DNA of 64,000 bases from Tubiluchus corallicola (lineage: Eukaryota; Priapulida; Priapulimorpha; Priapulimorphida; Tubiluchidae), in assembly GCA_030141605.1 (NCBI GenBank), contig JAQGDQ010000098.1, positions 322,636 through 386,635 of the forward strand, given 5' to 3'. The notes beneath the pieces are model-generated. The model saw nothing but the letters and a program-made list of their open reading frames with translations, was not told the origin of the DNA and made no database searches. The translations under genes and the position numbers were made by a program. Position 1 is the stretch's first letter. Each line of letters opens with the position of its first letter. This document shows, in pieces, positions 35,474 through 48,715 of the stretch.

Positions 35474-38400
35474 TCATGAGCTCGGCTTCAAAACAAAAAC
35501 TGCATCACTTAGCCAAAAAAAGCTTTGATACAGGTCGCCTTCACACAAATATGGGACCCGAGTAAACTTTTCTACGGAATAGCCCGCAGGATGGAAAATG
35601 TTTTGGATAAGACAGTTCACCTGCTCTTCAAATGTTTCACCAATAATATGGAACTGCTCACTAGGTTTGTTGTCAATGGCACCTGTAATGGAGGAAACGA
35701 ATTAACTAATTTAGGCGCAAACAAATTAATTACCAAACAGTTAATTAATTCAGTAAATATGCATTTCTGTCAAACACTAATAGTGTTTGCAAATAAAAAA
35801 TTAATCCCATATATTTGTCTTTGTATATAGGCACCTTTTTTAGTTAAACAATGTTAAGTCATATTTTCAGTACAGCTTAAGTTAGTACAACTGATGGCTC
35901 AAACAGTAAATTGCACTTCGATCAGCATTAAAGCTTAAAACCAAGCTTGATAACTTATGGCTTAAAAAAGAGTCTCGGTAACAAGCCATTACCATAATTA
36001 CTTAACATAAAATATCAAAACTAAGAAATTTGATTAAACCTTTATTTGTCTAGATAAAATGACCTGTTACTAAGATTAGATTCTTTAATCCACTTAAGGT
36101 CTAGGTAACTCTGCTAGTCACTGAACATATCCAAGGAAAAATTTGCTGCATTTGGGTAAAGCTTCGTAATCACTATTTAAACCCAAATACTAAGTCGCAC
36201 GTTGGAAGGCAAATTCCTCCAAGGTAGTGTCAGCTTTGCTGTACAGCTTGGGAACTACTAAAAGCCGTCCAGAAATCATAATAATACTCATAGCTTAGAA
36301 CTTAACTTAAATGGAGCAAAAATATGAAGTTCTTATTTATATGACAAACTGTTTGTTAATTTAATATGTATGACAAACTGTTTGTTAATTTAATATGTAG
36401 AAAAGATTGCAAAGCTTAGTTCTTTTGCTTTAAAGTTGCATGTGAATCGAAAACTAATATTGTTCAACACTAAATTCGCATATCAAACTTTGAAAGTTTA
36501 CCTGATTCAACATATGGACGAAATGGTATAACGACGGCCACTAGCAACCGGCCAGTGTCCGGCCTAAGCACAGCTTTCATCTGCTGAAGCAAAGTCGCCG
36601 GATACTGACACCTATCCAATAAATTGAGGCAGCTTATGACATCAAACTGACGACGACGATCATGCCATTCATCTATGCCAAGCAAACTGAAATGAAGAAC
36701 TGTCTATGAATGTAACCGTTTTATTAAATTCACGTGCAAAGTATTTCATACAAATGTAACTTATGAATATAATGAAATTTACAAAATTACTAAAGATGTC
36801 ACTAACAATGAATATAATGAAACTGACAGAAGAATTATTAAAGATGTCACTAACATTTTTAATAGTCTTGCAACAAATTCTAAACATCCATTACATGCTG
36901 TAATCAAAAGATATTATGCAGAACTTTATGTAATAATAGAAAGATCGGGAAATGTAGCACTGAAAAATTTAGAACATTGTTTGTACCACCCACTTGTAAA
37001 TACGTGCTAGATGGAACTATTCCCCACTAAACTTGAATTGCCTTATTTAAGTTAGAATTATGAATCGTTTTACATGCGTTTTTCCCTTGTCTTTAAATTT
37101 TGTCGTGATATTTACATTTGCTGTGTTGTTGAAAAATTGTCAGTGTTAGGTACTTTTTTATTGTAACTCCAACTTTTCTTAACAATTTTGAAAAAAGAAA
37201 CCCAATTTTCTATTTGGAAACATGCCTTTCTTATGCTTTTTAATGAGAAATAAAGCTGGCTGGCTGTCTGTCTATCTATCTGCCTACTTGCCAGTCTATC
37301 TGTCTATCTATCTATTTATCTATTTACCCATCAGTTGACACACAGTCCACATTAACATAACTTCACATTCAAATGTTTTCGAAACCAGAAAAATGGGTAT
37401 CAAAAGTCATTAAAATAAAAATAATGGAATACCAAACTAACACAAAAGCATCACACAGTTGAGATTTCAAAAAGCGAGTTAACATATTAACTGCAATTTC
37501 ACACATTCATGGAACCCAAATGCAAAAACAGAAGCTAGTTCTTGTTTATTTAAGTGCTATTATTAACTAAAAATTATGTGCATATTGTACACAGTCTTCA
37601 TCATACGCATAATTGGTAAGGCCTCTGAGCAGGACTGGTGATTTAGGAATAGAATAGAGGTTTGGGCTCAAGCTGCAAAATTGAAAGGTTTGGACTTGAA
37701 ACTCAACACTATGGACTTGACTTGACACTCGATGAAGTGATTTGACTCAAGCCCCTGCCAATTTTTACTGTAAATAACCGGCAATTTTGTTGCACTCCGG
37801 AAATTGCAAAAAAGTAAACCCTAAAACACTGATAGGATTTTCCCTCTATTTAAAATCATTTGCATAATCTGCATAATTTGAACATTAGTATTAAATTTAG
37901 TTTGTACTCTTCCATGTTTTTTAATTTCGTGTGCATAGCTATGAACTCAGTGCTCCTATGGTGCTGTATCACTATATCTGTTTTTAATTGCTAGAATAAG
38001 ATTATGTAATATTATCTTTATTTTGTAATGAATACCTAAAACCATGATGCTTTAGCCTCTTCTGCATCATCCCAGAAACTTCTGTAGCATAAACTTCTGT
38101 GAAATATGGTGCCATGCGCTTGGTAACCTCTCCATCACCCGCTCCTAAATCTAACAGCGAGTTTGCTCTCCAGGTGGCATTTTGATCAAGCAGCTGTAAG
38201 AACTGGTTGCTGGATACGACAAACATGGAACCCCGCCCGATCAGCCTACAAAAGTATTAACAAAAAGGAAATGCAATGTGACAGGGTCAAAGCAGAATTA
38301 ATTGAGAGTTAAAAGCCTAAAATGCATTCGTTTTATTAATGTCCGTAAAATAACCTGCACTGTTTCAAGCAATAATTAATTTATTATAATTTAAATTGCT

Positions 38401-41400
38401 GCAGTCATGCTCAATTAAAATTCTAAAAAAATGTATTTGCATATAAGATGCATAATTTGTATTACAAAAAATAAAATTTTGTCTAAATAGGCATAGTTAG
38501 TAGACTAGATACTGAACAATTTCAGGTAAATCTGTAGAATTTGTAAGATTAACATTATACCGCCAAAAATATAACCTTGAAATTAGAACACAAAAATGGG
38601 CAGCCAGCAGTAGTTACAACTCTCTCTATCTAATAATTTATTCATACTATACAATTCGCATTTAGATAAGTTGTAGAGCGATTCTGTTAGCGATTTTAAT
38701 CTGTCGATGGTTTTCGGCTAAGCTCTAACACTATGGCCCATTTTTCTTTAAAGCTGCTTAAGTGAAGTAGATCAGTCTGAGCCAAGGATGTATTTACCAA
38801 TAGACCAAAGAGAATATAGTCTAGGGCACCAGATTTTAGGGACACAGTAAAAAAATTCTCATTCCTCTCAGAAAATGCGCATCCTTTCATATTCATAATT
38901 ATAAAGCACGTATTGAATAGCACACCGATGCAATTACTGAGTCCGTTTTCATATAAAATGCACTACACCACAAGTGTCCAGCCATATAAGCATTATGCAA
39001 ATTTAATTTCTCTACAGCATCCTGGCTCAATGATTACCTGTTTAGTGACGCTTCGCTTTAACAATTCTGAACTTTTAACTACTTTTTTTCACTTAATGTT
39101 TCGTTTCATGCATGTTTCGTTTTAACGACAACTTTTTTACTTTGTTCAAAGCAATTTTTTAACCTAATTTGAATCAATAAAACAATACTTCTTGCGTTAT
39201 TTTGTTCTAAAAATGCACTAAACAGTACAATTATTTATATTTTTGTTTCCCGACCGACTGCCAAAATTTTGTGCTAGCCATTTGTATCAATCAAACCTTT
39301 TTGCAAAATTATACCCCTCCAGGCACAACGGTGCAAACTTTATGGAAATGAATTTTGTCTATAACCTGTTGCTATAGGAACCAGTATCTAGTCAAAATTG
39401 TTCCAATGCAGTGTTTAACCATTCAGTGCGTAGAGCTTTGAACAACGTTAATGAAAGAGAAACTGCTAGCTAAGTAGTGCTAAGAAAGACAGGTAGTTGC
39501 AAGCAAACAGAACGAAATTAATCAGTAAAAATATGAGCAAACTCATAAAACATTTAATTCAGATGAATTAAGTATTGGCTTTTGCCTGTGGACTTATTTC
39601 AATTATTTTACAGTATTTTCTATGAAAGTCTTGACTTCATTTAACATTTAATGAAGTTTCGCTTAGCGTTGTGTATTGTTGTAACAATAAGCATACAGGT
39701 ACTAAGTGCTATAGTACTTCACCACAAGTAATTGTAGATAGTGCTACATATATAAACAACTAAAAATCCAAAACAGGGGTTGGAGAGACTAAGTAACTGC
39801 CATGGGTGTTGTAACGTCTTGATGCACATTTGTAATACCCCTTTCAAACAAGTAAGATTTATTTCAACCCATTCTCTGAATCTATTATAAAAACATGTTT
39901 TAAGGAACATATTAGTATAAGTGTTATTGCATTTGAGTTTATTATAGTTCCTGAGATTACATTTTTGTCGAAATTCTGCACCAAATTATTACTTCTCATT
40001 AGACATATCTAACTAAAAGGTATAAAAGCTGAATGAGCAGGCGTGAGAGTCAGTGATGCACGCATTTTTAAATGAGACCTTGCCTCATCTTAGAAGGTTA
40101 CTATCATATTGTCTAGTTTATGGGGTGGCTGAGTAATAAAATTATTATGACTACTTCATTGCTAAGTATTAAAATCTATGACAGGCAGTTGTAAAATTTT
40201 TATAAAGTCTTGAGCCAGAGAGATCAGAGACCATAAATCCAGGTATTAGAACTGAATAGAAGTCGCACAGCCAGTGATTAAACTCAATGTACGTCTTCAC
40301 TTAGATTATGCCCTACTATTGCAAAATGGAAAAAGCAATACAACAAAAAACATCTCTCAAAAGTGGGATACGTTTTTGCAATGAACGGAGATTTTCCTTA
40401 CCCATTAACTGAAGTACTTGTCATGAACCAGCATAAAATAGATTTGAAAACAGAGTGCATTAGCTGGGTGAAAAACCAATCAGATTTCTCGTAACAATTT
40501 TCTATAAAGGCATCTGTTTCGTCATCATAACTGCATCGTGTAAACTTGTCGGATATTTCGGGTGCCACTGCTTCCACGTTTACTTTATACCACTAAAAAA
40601 TAAAAAAATTAAACGAACAATTGGGCTCTTTTACTTATTACTGAATGAGATAGAAAAACTGGATGATAACCACAATATATTAGTACAGAAAACAGAGTGG
40701 ACGTAAACAGTTATCTTCCTCCAGAGGCTTCACAGCCAGGATTAAGGAGGCCTACTTATTGATTCGATAATTATTGAAAAATCATCAACACAGAATTTTT
40801 TAGATCCACAACAAGGCATAGAATGTGTTGACTCATCTGTAAGAGTTTAATACAGCATGCACCTATGCATTTGCCTAAGAAAATTGCTGGGTTAAAACTA
40901 TCATTGTTTTTGACACTGCAACTGCAATAAAGTGCATCTGAGAGCCTTGCATTCCACCGATTGCACATTGTAACCACCACATGTCACTAAAGTCTGAGGC
41001 CAGAACTTAACCCAGAAAGCTGTTAATCGAAACTTAACCTTCAAAGAACTGTAAGTATCACTCGTAAAGATTTTGAGGGTTACTTTATTGTATTGCTAGG
41101 AATAGGAATACAGGAAACAGGATTGCTAGGAAACTAGGAATACATTTTATGTCATCATAATTTCTGAGAAATCAATTACTTGAGTGCAATTGAAATTAAC
41201 TGCTGCTTCTTAACATCTTTGGACCTCAGGTGCATTTTTTCACAATTTGAGGTGAGTTAAAGTAAATTGTTCACCCTTTCAAAATCCACTCCCACAAAAC
41301 GTATAGGAGTGGTGGATCATATTTCGGCCACTTAAGGATGTTCGAGTAATTTTTTTGGACTAACTTCAAACTTCCACATAAAAGAAGGCAGCATACAACT

Positions 41401-41835
41401 TTTTGCCAGATCTGACAACTGGACACACTGCAACATTTTTAAAAACCCTTTGTGTAATTCGGACTAGCCTCAAAATAATGATCAAAAGTTGGTAGAAGTA
41501 ATTTTTAACTAAATTTGCAAAGTAGAGGAGTTTTGATGAGACCAAAGTAACAACTAAGCATTTATTTGTAAGAAAAATTGGTATACAAATTCTGTTTTAA
41601 AATTTGCCATTTTATGGTTATTGAGAAAAGTGCCAGTATACCAGGCAGTCTCAGAATGGCAAACCTTTAGAAAGGCATGGAAAAAGGAGAAAACAGTCCA
41701 AAACCAAAATAACGTTACCTCAGATTTATCTGCCTTTCTAAGTAATTCATCGTGAATTAGTTTTTCATACAGTGCTCTAGCCAAGGGACTACGCAGATAC
41801 GGCTGAGTGCTTCCCATTTTCAGTTTCTTGCTAAG
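35474..41835 (-). CDS. METTL9: METTL9 (DREV) protein-histidine methyltransferase
   Basis: Five exons, in transcript order: 41719-41835, 40402-40592, 38036-38245, 36502-36686 and 35474-35682. Borders are GT/AG and phases 0, 2, 2 and 1 join cleanly. From the ATG at 41815-41817 the product is 297 residues (human 318). It follows METTL9 throughout: LRSPLARALY near the start, LIGRGSMFVVS, the SAM-binding motif LLDLGAGDGEVTK at about 127-139, DVISCLNLLDRC, LLVAVVIPFRPYVE, and VPYLCEGDLYQ before the C-terminal SDAVFVLKPSS. METTL9 enzymes add a methyl group at N1 of histidine in His-x-His motifs of target proteins. The human protein has an N-terminal hydrophobic leader; here the frame opens upstream of the ATG through LSKKLK to an acceptor at 41836, so a further 5' exon is likely. 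A candidate ends in ATG at 41990-41992 just before a GTGAGT donor, but it would supply only Met. Introns contain LINE debris and microsatellites. Confidence 0.93.
36341..36400. repeat. Tandem duplication of about 29 bp in a METTL9 intron
   Basis: TATGACAAACTGTTTGTTAA followed by TTTAATATG occurs twice back to back. Confidence 0.85.
36700..37335 (+). mobile_element. LINE 3' end with tetranucleotide tail, inside a METTL9 intron
   Basis: A plus-strand frame from about 36810 to the TAG at 37008-37010 reads IIKDVTNIFNSLATN, HPLHAVIKRYYAELY and IIERSGNVALKNLEH, similar in layout to LINE C-termini. About 240 bases of 3' UTR-like sequence follow, with AATAAA near 37249 and then a (GTCT/ATCT)n tail at 37258-37325. 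The element lies antisense to METTL9. An imperfect duplication of about 45 bp (36763-36807 and 36808-36855) sits in its coding part. Confidence 0.55.
37600..37770. repeat. Degenerate GACTTGACT-rich repeat in a METTL9 intron
   Basis: Irregular copies of GGACTTGA/GACTTGACTTGACACTCGA and GACTCAAGCCC occur here. It looks like a diverged dispersed repeat, but I cannot name the family. Confidence 0.35.
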
Positions 41836-43884
41836 CTAAAAAACATTACATATTTAAAATTGTATAGAAATGTAAAAATACCAATGTAACGCAAACATAC
41901 AGAGCAAAACATCTTATAATAGATACGACCATAATTGTAATAGGTATAATAAGCATGAATTATAGAAGGTATTATAGGAGTTTACTCACCATTCTTATAC
42001 TATATTTTTTCTTTCACTGTCCTCTTTGTTAATGAACTGCAGAGAGGAAAGTTAAATAGACAAGATTGAAAAGTGAGAGTGTTTTTTGGCATTTTAGATG
42101 CAATAAGTAAGCACCAAAACAGAACGAAATTTCGCCATCAATAAAAATACCTTATTTATAATATTAAAAAGTTATAAAATTAATGTACCAAATTGAAGTA
42201 GCAAAGTTATTATAAAACTGTTTTAACATTTAAGTACATCAGTGTAACTTCGAAAAGCAATTTCATTAACATAGTGATCATAACCTGGTTTTATATTTGC
42301 AATGTAAAATCTCCAGATTTTCTAACTTTTTTTTGAAAAATTTCCATTTGATTTCCCCTGTAACTGAAAGGTATGTATTAGAATGATTGTTTTGTGAAAC
42401 TCACTGATAAGCTATTCACTTACCCTAGTACTATTAAATAATAGCTTAAGTAAACGGGCACTATTACTCAGTACATTATAGGCCTAGGCAGAAGTGTTTG
42501 TATAAGCAAAACACTGTACTGTTAAAATTATGCCAAAATTTAAATCTACTGAAACCCACATAACTTCAAAATCGCTATAACATAGGCCAAAGTCATTTAT
42601 TTCACATAATACATTTACAACAATTATTGCACATACAACAACAGTGAGAGTACATTGAAAGTACAATTTTAACTTGCTGCTTGTTTTGTCGTTAAAATAG
42701 AAAGGTGCCTCACTCACATCTGCCTACTGTACAGAAGCACTGAGGGACAACCAGAAAGCACAACTTGCTAGGATGTGCCAATAATGCAAACGTGAAAAAA
42801 ATGTGATACGAAAAGGAAATTATCAGAAATTTCTTAGAAAAATTACGATATGTCAGTGAAAAGGATTCAATTTGTGAGTGATATTGAAATGATACAATGA
42901 ATGACGCTTATATATGGGATAGCATAAAATTTTGAAAAAGACTATTAATAGCAAAAACATCTGATGTAATAATTAGGCATCACAGTTCACAACTGGGGGA
43001 CCCGTAACCTTGACTGTTTATTGACTAAGCGAGGATGGATAGAGCAAGGAACTTTTAACGCTTAATGGTATTTACAAAAAATTTGATTTTTAAACATTTT
43101 TTTTAAAATTTATATAATCGATTTGTTGTTTTTTACAGCCTGGCAAGTCTTGTTTCAGACTTTTGCACTTGAAATATTACAAAAAAAAATGTTTAGCTAT
43201 AATGGTTCTACAGTGAGGCACAATGTATTGATTATATCTTGTGCTAAGTACTTTCTAAAGATATTAATTTGACAGGATCTACAAAAAGGTAGTCTGGGCC
43301 TATTATTGTATTTATGCGGGAAAAATTATTAAATTAGATCAACCGATTGCGATATCTTGCATTTAAGGTAAATAACTAAAAGCACTTCTGAGCACTTTCT
43401 GTAGGCCATACAATAATCTTAAGTTTGTTCGTTGCACAGTTTTTAAATAACATATTTTAGTCAGATATGTGGGACCCAATATTATACTGCAAAAATTTAA
43501 ATGAGGTAATCTTGCTCAGAATAGTAATCTATGTCAAATTTGGTAGGAAGACAATGATATCCAAACTAAGTATTCCAGGTGGCAAGAAAGAATCTGTTCT
43601 ATCATGAACACATGTTTTATAGAGAAAAGGATAGTAAACAAACAGTAACTTAAAGGTAGTAAGATTACAGTCATACAGCAACTAAATTGAAAGACATAAG
43701 ACTTCTCAGCAGAGCTCTTCAGTGTCTACTTCTGCAATTATATCAAAATATTACGTAATACTAAGTAAAAGCACAAAACTAAAACTGCTGCTGAAGACCA
43801 CCCAATATCTGTACACTGTGCAACAAATGCTCAAACTTTACCATGGTCTTAGTATTATTTAAAGCATTATTAAATTAACTGAAA
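41836..43884. other. Upstream region of METTL9
   Basis: This should hold the METTL9 5' UTR and promoter. A GTGAGT donor at 41984-41989 (minus strand) marks a probable 5' exon reaching to at least about 42045. An open minus-strand frame at 42484-42717 has a hydrophobic stretch but no ATG start and no family match, so I do not call it a gene. Confidence 0.35.
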
Positions 43885-45115
43885 ATGTCAGGCAAAGGCA
43901 CACCCATTGGACTGGTACTTTGCGGTATTTCAACGAATAACATCATAGATATAAACAATCGCCCCGTTACTATATTAGGTCCAGATTTACAGATAGGTAC
44001 GCTGTTATATGTAGATGATGTATTATCTATTGGCAGTGGAAAATGGTAACTAAAGCTGATGAGAATTTTAGAGAAATAGAAACTGAAAACATGTTGTTGT
44101 TTAATTTAAAACAAACAAATTATATGGTGAGTAATATGACAAAAAAGCAAAATACAAAAGAATTAGTACTGGTGGTAAAGAATGAACAAATAAAAAAACA
44201 AATGAATATAAATATCTGGGAGACGGGTTTAACACGAAAAATAATTATCATCTGATGTTTGAAAAAAGGAGAGAAAATGAAATTTATAATAACTGAGGTG
44301 TCGGCCATTGGTAGTAAAACAAAAGTTGGCTCTTCTGTAACAGTAGTACATTTAATGTTCTACGATAATATGGTTGTTCCATCCATAGCAAATAATAGCG
44401 AAACTTGAACTAACCTCACTCAAGCAGAAGTTGATATGTTAGAGAATACTCAAAGAGACGCATTATCAAAAATCTTGTGTCAAAAAGCAGTACACCATAT
44501 TGGGGTATGCAAGCTGAAACTCAGAAATGTCATATGATATGCAGCATAAAATATAAAAAATTAATGTACTATCACTTATTAATGAATTCAAATGATGAAA
44601 GGTTGGCTAAGCAGGTTTTAAAAGTACAATTAAATAACAATTTTAATAACTGCTAGTATTCTGAAATTAAAGATATTATGATAAAATACAAAATTGACCT
44701 AAATGTAGTTGATATAAATTCAGTCAAAAATCTCAATGGAAATCTAATTAATTTGCTTACCAAAAATAAACTTAAAATTAAAACAGAGAACGTGAAAAAA
44801 TTACGATTTCTAAAAAACAACAGTTTCCTAAGGCAAGAGTATGTGTTAAAATGTCGTTCAGATGAGATGAAAGAAATTAAGGCCATAAGGTTGAACATGG
44901 TTGATCTAAAAGCAAATTTTAAAAATTTGTATACAGAACACTTGAAATGTTCATTATGTCATTTTGCAAATGATACTACAGAACATGTTTGATTGTACGT
45001 CAATATAAATTAATAAATGGGGATTATCTGTGCAAGACATCAGTGATACGCACATAGATAAATTGAGAAAAGTTCGATTGTATGTCACAGAGCTGTTGCA
45101 GCTTAATGTGTAACG
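43885..45115 (+). mobile_element. Decayed LINE with YVDD reverse-transcriptase motif
   Basis: The plus strand reads KGTPIGLVLCGISTNN, then LLYVDDVLSIGSG with the catalytic Y-x-D-D at 44008-44019. After a stop and frameshift come KYLGDGFNTKNNYH near 44209, QAEVDMLENTQRDALSKIL, and a C-terminal CSLCHFANDTTEHV segment near 44945. With a one-base shift the last would be completed by DC, giving a CCHC-type finger. This order (palm, YLGD, thumb, C-terminal CCHC) fits a non-LTR retrotransposon. Several stops and frameshifts show it is dead, and the 5' part is missing. Confidence 0.85.
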
Positions 45116-48100
45116 AAAGACAGTTAAACAATAGTAGTAACTGTTGATTGGTGGAAAAGAAAAAAAATTGTGTATAAAGTGAACAAAATACGTGTATTTG
45201 ATCTTGCAAACTTGCACTTTTTATTGGTGTCAGTTTGTTCGCCGATTTGGTGAAGAAGCTCGTGTGTATCCATTGACGTGTGGAAGGAAGATATCACATG
45301 GTTAAACATTCGATTATTTAAATAAATTTTCCTCAAACATTCGAAAATAAAATATTCGAAATTTCCACCCTTAACATTCGGCCTATGCCAAATTTACAAA
45401 CAGAGTTGATACTTACACTTACAGCAAGTAAACTTTTTACTGACGAAGCTATTCACCGAGAAATGATTACACAAGTATTCAGCAAATAGTAACGAACTAT
45501 AAAACAGTGTTCGGAAAGTCAGCCAAGTCATTACTGCACATCACTGACCACCAAATCATGTTACATCATTACAGATCAAAGATCAAGGTGGCAACTTAAA
45601 AATCGCTCTTCAGAAATCTGTGACCCTACTATAAAGATTATCTTTCTAGCAGATACTTCACAATGCAATTTACCTTGAAACCCGCCAAGTTCCAGTTATA
45701 ATAAAATTAACTTCACATGACGTCGGTCATGAGAAATTCATGACATTGAAGTTAAATTCTTTGCCGTCAATGTGGGAAACCTGCTTAGAGATTGCGTGAA
45801 TTACCCAATGGATGAAAGGATCGTCTACTCGTCGCTACGCCAAGTCCCGCAATCTGATTGCAATGTTCTTGCACATTTATTTCTTTGCTTAATGCTCATT
45901 TTGGGTGCCCAAACGCCATATAAAAGCAGGGAGGGCGTGTCAATTTAAGTAGCCAACATGGCAACAAAAATAAATTTTATCATATGTGCAGCTGAATTCC
46001 TAGTTTTTGGCCTCTAGGGGCTTTAAGCTTATCATTCCTCACACCAAATCATCAGTATTCGACAACTTAAAATCAGGGTCAAAAGAAAACACTGTGTTAG
46101 CAGGAAAAATAACACAGCGCAATATAGATGCTGTATGTAGTAAGCAGAGGCTCAAAAAGGTGTACAATAGTGAAAGATAGCCCAATGGCTAACTCAATTT
46201 TTGAAACAGTTAATGCTCTGAGCCAAATCCTCTTGTACTGGTAAAGCATTCCAGGGATTTACCATGCAATTTAAAAAACTTAACCCTCTGTGCTTTAGCA
46301 GGTCTGCCTTTGCATAACTTAGTACCATGTGGTAGGTTGCTGAACATACTGCTGAAACAGAACAATCGAAAACTGTATTACACATTCACTATTCATCATC
46401 GTTGACTCCAATGACAATGAACGGTGAATGTGTAACACTATAGTTTTCAATTGTACTGTTTCAGCGAGCAGAATGAGTGACCACGAGAAATGTAACAAAT
46501 GTTTAAAATCATTAATAAAAAATTGCAAAAACAGCCTTATAACAGTTCTTGCGTGGATCATCAATGCATAATTTACCTGCACGTGGACCGAAAGTTGCTG
46601 ATTTTTCTTTCTGTTGAACATTCTTTATCTACAAGTATTAATACAATCTCAATTGTTCAGATGAAAAAGCTAAGATGTTACCTAGTGGCTTCAATGCAAA
46701 TTAGGATATTCATAGGTTCAAGAAACAAATAACCATTTATAATTATGAAAATGTGTATTATTTCTATATAAAGACTCATACAAATAAAGCTTTGCTAAAT
46801 ACAAGCAGTTTGCAACAACAAATACAGCCTCTAATGCATTACTAAGCCAACAGTAATCTTGTTGAAATAACTTATGGTCGACTATTCTTTACATACTTTT
46901 GTCTGGATAATTTACTATTCAACCTGTAAAACAGAAAATGCAATTTTTCTGAAGGTAAAAACAAACTGGTAAGAACTTATAATATAATAAGCCAGTAAAG
47001 AAAGATAAAAGGAAATATAAACCAGTACCAAATGATAACTTAATCAAATACAACATTAATTTGTACATGTAATAAAAATGTAATCATTAAAACTAGTTTA
47101 AAGCTAAAATAATATAAGATTTTTGCTGCTCATGCAATAAAACATTATAAATTAAAAATGGTGTATATATCAAGTATACTTTTATTGCATTTGTATCCTG
47201 CATTTACAACCATAATCTCTTTTACAACCACAGAAAATATAAAATTTCTGCCTATAGACTATTCTTATTCTGTAAGCTCAAAAAATAATAAATTCAGCCT
47301 GTAAAAATGCTCATGATATTTTTGAATATGACAAGCTAAAAAAATCGGCACAACATTTTCTTGTGCAATGGCAGTTTGTTTTCATATTATAAATACGATC
47401 AAACATTTGACTATTTACATAACTGACACAAAACGTAAATCGCACAACACAGCTAAATGTAAGATACACATTGACAACAACATACTATAACAACAAAACA
47501 ACAAAAAGTAATGTCTGCTAGCTAATATTTCAAGTTACAACACTGTACAACTGGCATAAAAATAATTTACAATCTTTCACTGCATTAAAGGTATTTGGCA
47601 ACACAAATACGGTTTTCTAAATTAAGGTCTGGTTTGCACACACAAAAGAGGAGGATTTGCACGAAACACAAGACAGCAAACTTGACTGCAACCCAACATG
47701 TTAACTACAATAAATAAATGTAGTTTGAATGCTACATTGTAAGCACAAGTGTAAAGAACTAAATCATGAAAATGACATAGTCTACTGGTAACTAAAGCCT
47801 CTTATAATTCTTTTTTACTTTACTGGTAGTAAAATAAATGAATATGCAAATGTTTCATTCATGACACAAAAATGTCGACCACGACTACATTTTCACAGAA
47901 AACATTCAACTTTCAACTGGTAAAATTCATCACCATAAACTATGGTTTGTGGTGGCCAATAAACTGTGACTCCAAGTGAGTCCACAACATGAAAAAACCT
48001 TGGGTTACAATGAAACATAAACTAATAAGCCTACAGATGAATGTTCTGACATCCTAAAGATAAGCGAGCTGATGCATCATCAGTTAATTTCTTCATGTAT

Positions 48101-48715
48101 TAGAATGGTACGTTAATGAAAAAATCATCATGTAAAAAAATCACGAAAGTGAAGTAATATTATGCATAAATGCTGTGATCATAGTATGAAGTAGTAATTG
48201 CATTGCTGATAACTATGCTATAGAACTCACATAAATTTACAAATTCTACAATACCTTTGTACAAGAAGTGACTAATAATATATTACACACATAATTAATA
48301 TATTACAAATACTTTATAAGATTGTTGTTTCACTCACAACCACCTTAGCAGTCCCACTGGCACGACGCTGATTGACGAGATTTGTTGATATCAAGCACAA
48401 CCTTTAATATTTTTAATCTTTACGCTCGTGCCCTTTTGATGGAAACTGCTGAGAATCGAGAGTTCTAGTAAGAAATACTGAATACATGACTGGCATTGGA
48501 GGCCTTTCAGCAACACAACATGTAGGAGCTATAGTTCTTGGCACAACACCAACAAATCTGTACAGACTTAGACCAACTATTTTTAGATCATTGGCACGAT
48601 GCCAAAGAATTTGCACAGTAGCAGTCCATTTACTTGACGAATTCTTGACGCGAAATTTGTACAGCACAACTTCAATGGTACAACATACGTAATGCCTCTG
48701 TACAATATCCAAATT
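45116..48715. other. Intergenic sequence and probable long 3' UTR of the netrin receptor
   Basis: No gene is recognised on either strand. The right part, up to the neogenin stop at 48716, is probably its 3' UTR; a minus-strand AATAAA (TTTATT near 47178) would give about 1.5 kb. Small frames near 46200-46620 and 48413-48712 carry no family signal. Confidence 0.35.

Noticed and set aside
42484-42717. Hydrophobic minus-strand frame as the METTL9 leader exon
   Set aside because: It begins with GTG, not ATG, and no donor in matching phase links it to exon 41719-41835.
48413-48712. 99-codon minus-strand frame just past the neogenin stop
   Set aside because: It lies in the expected 3' UTR and shows no family signal.
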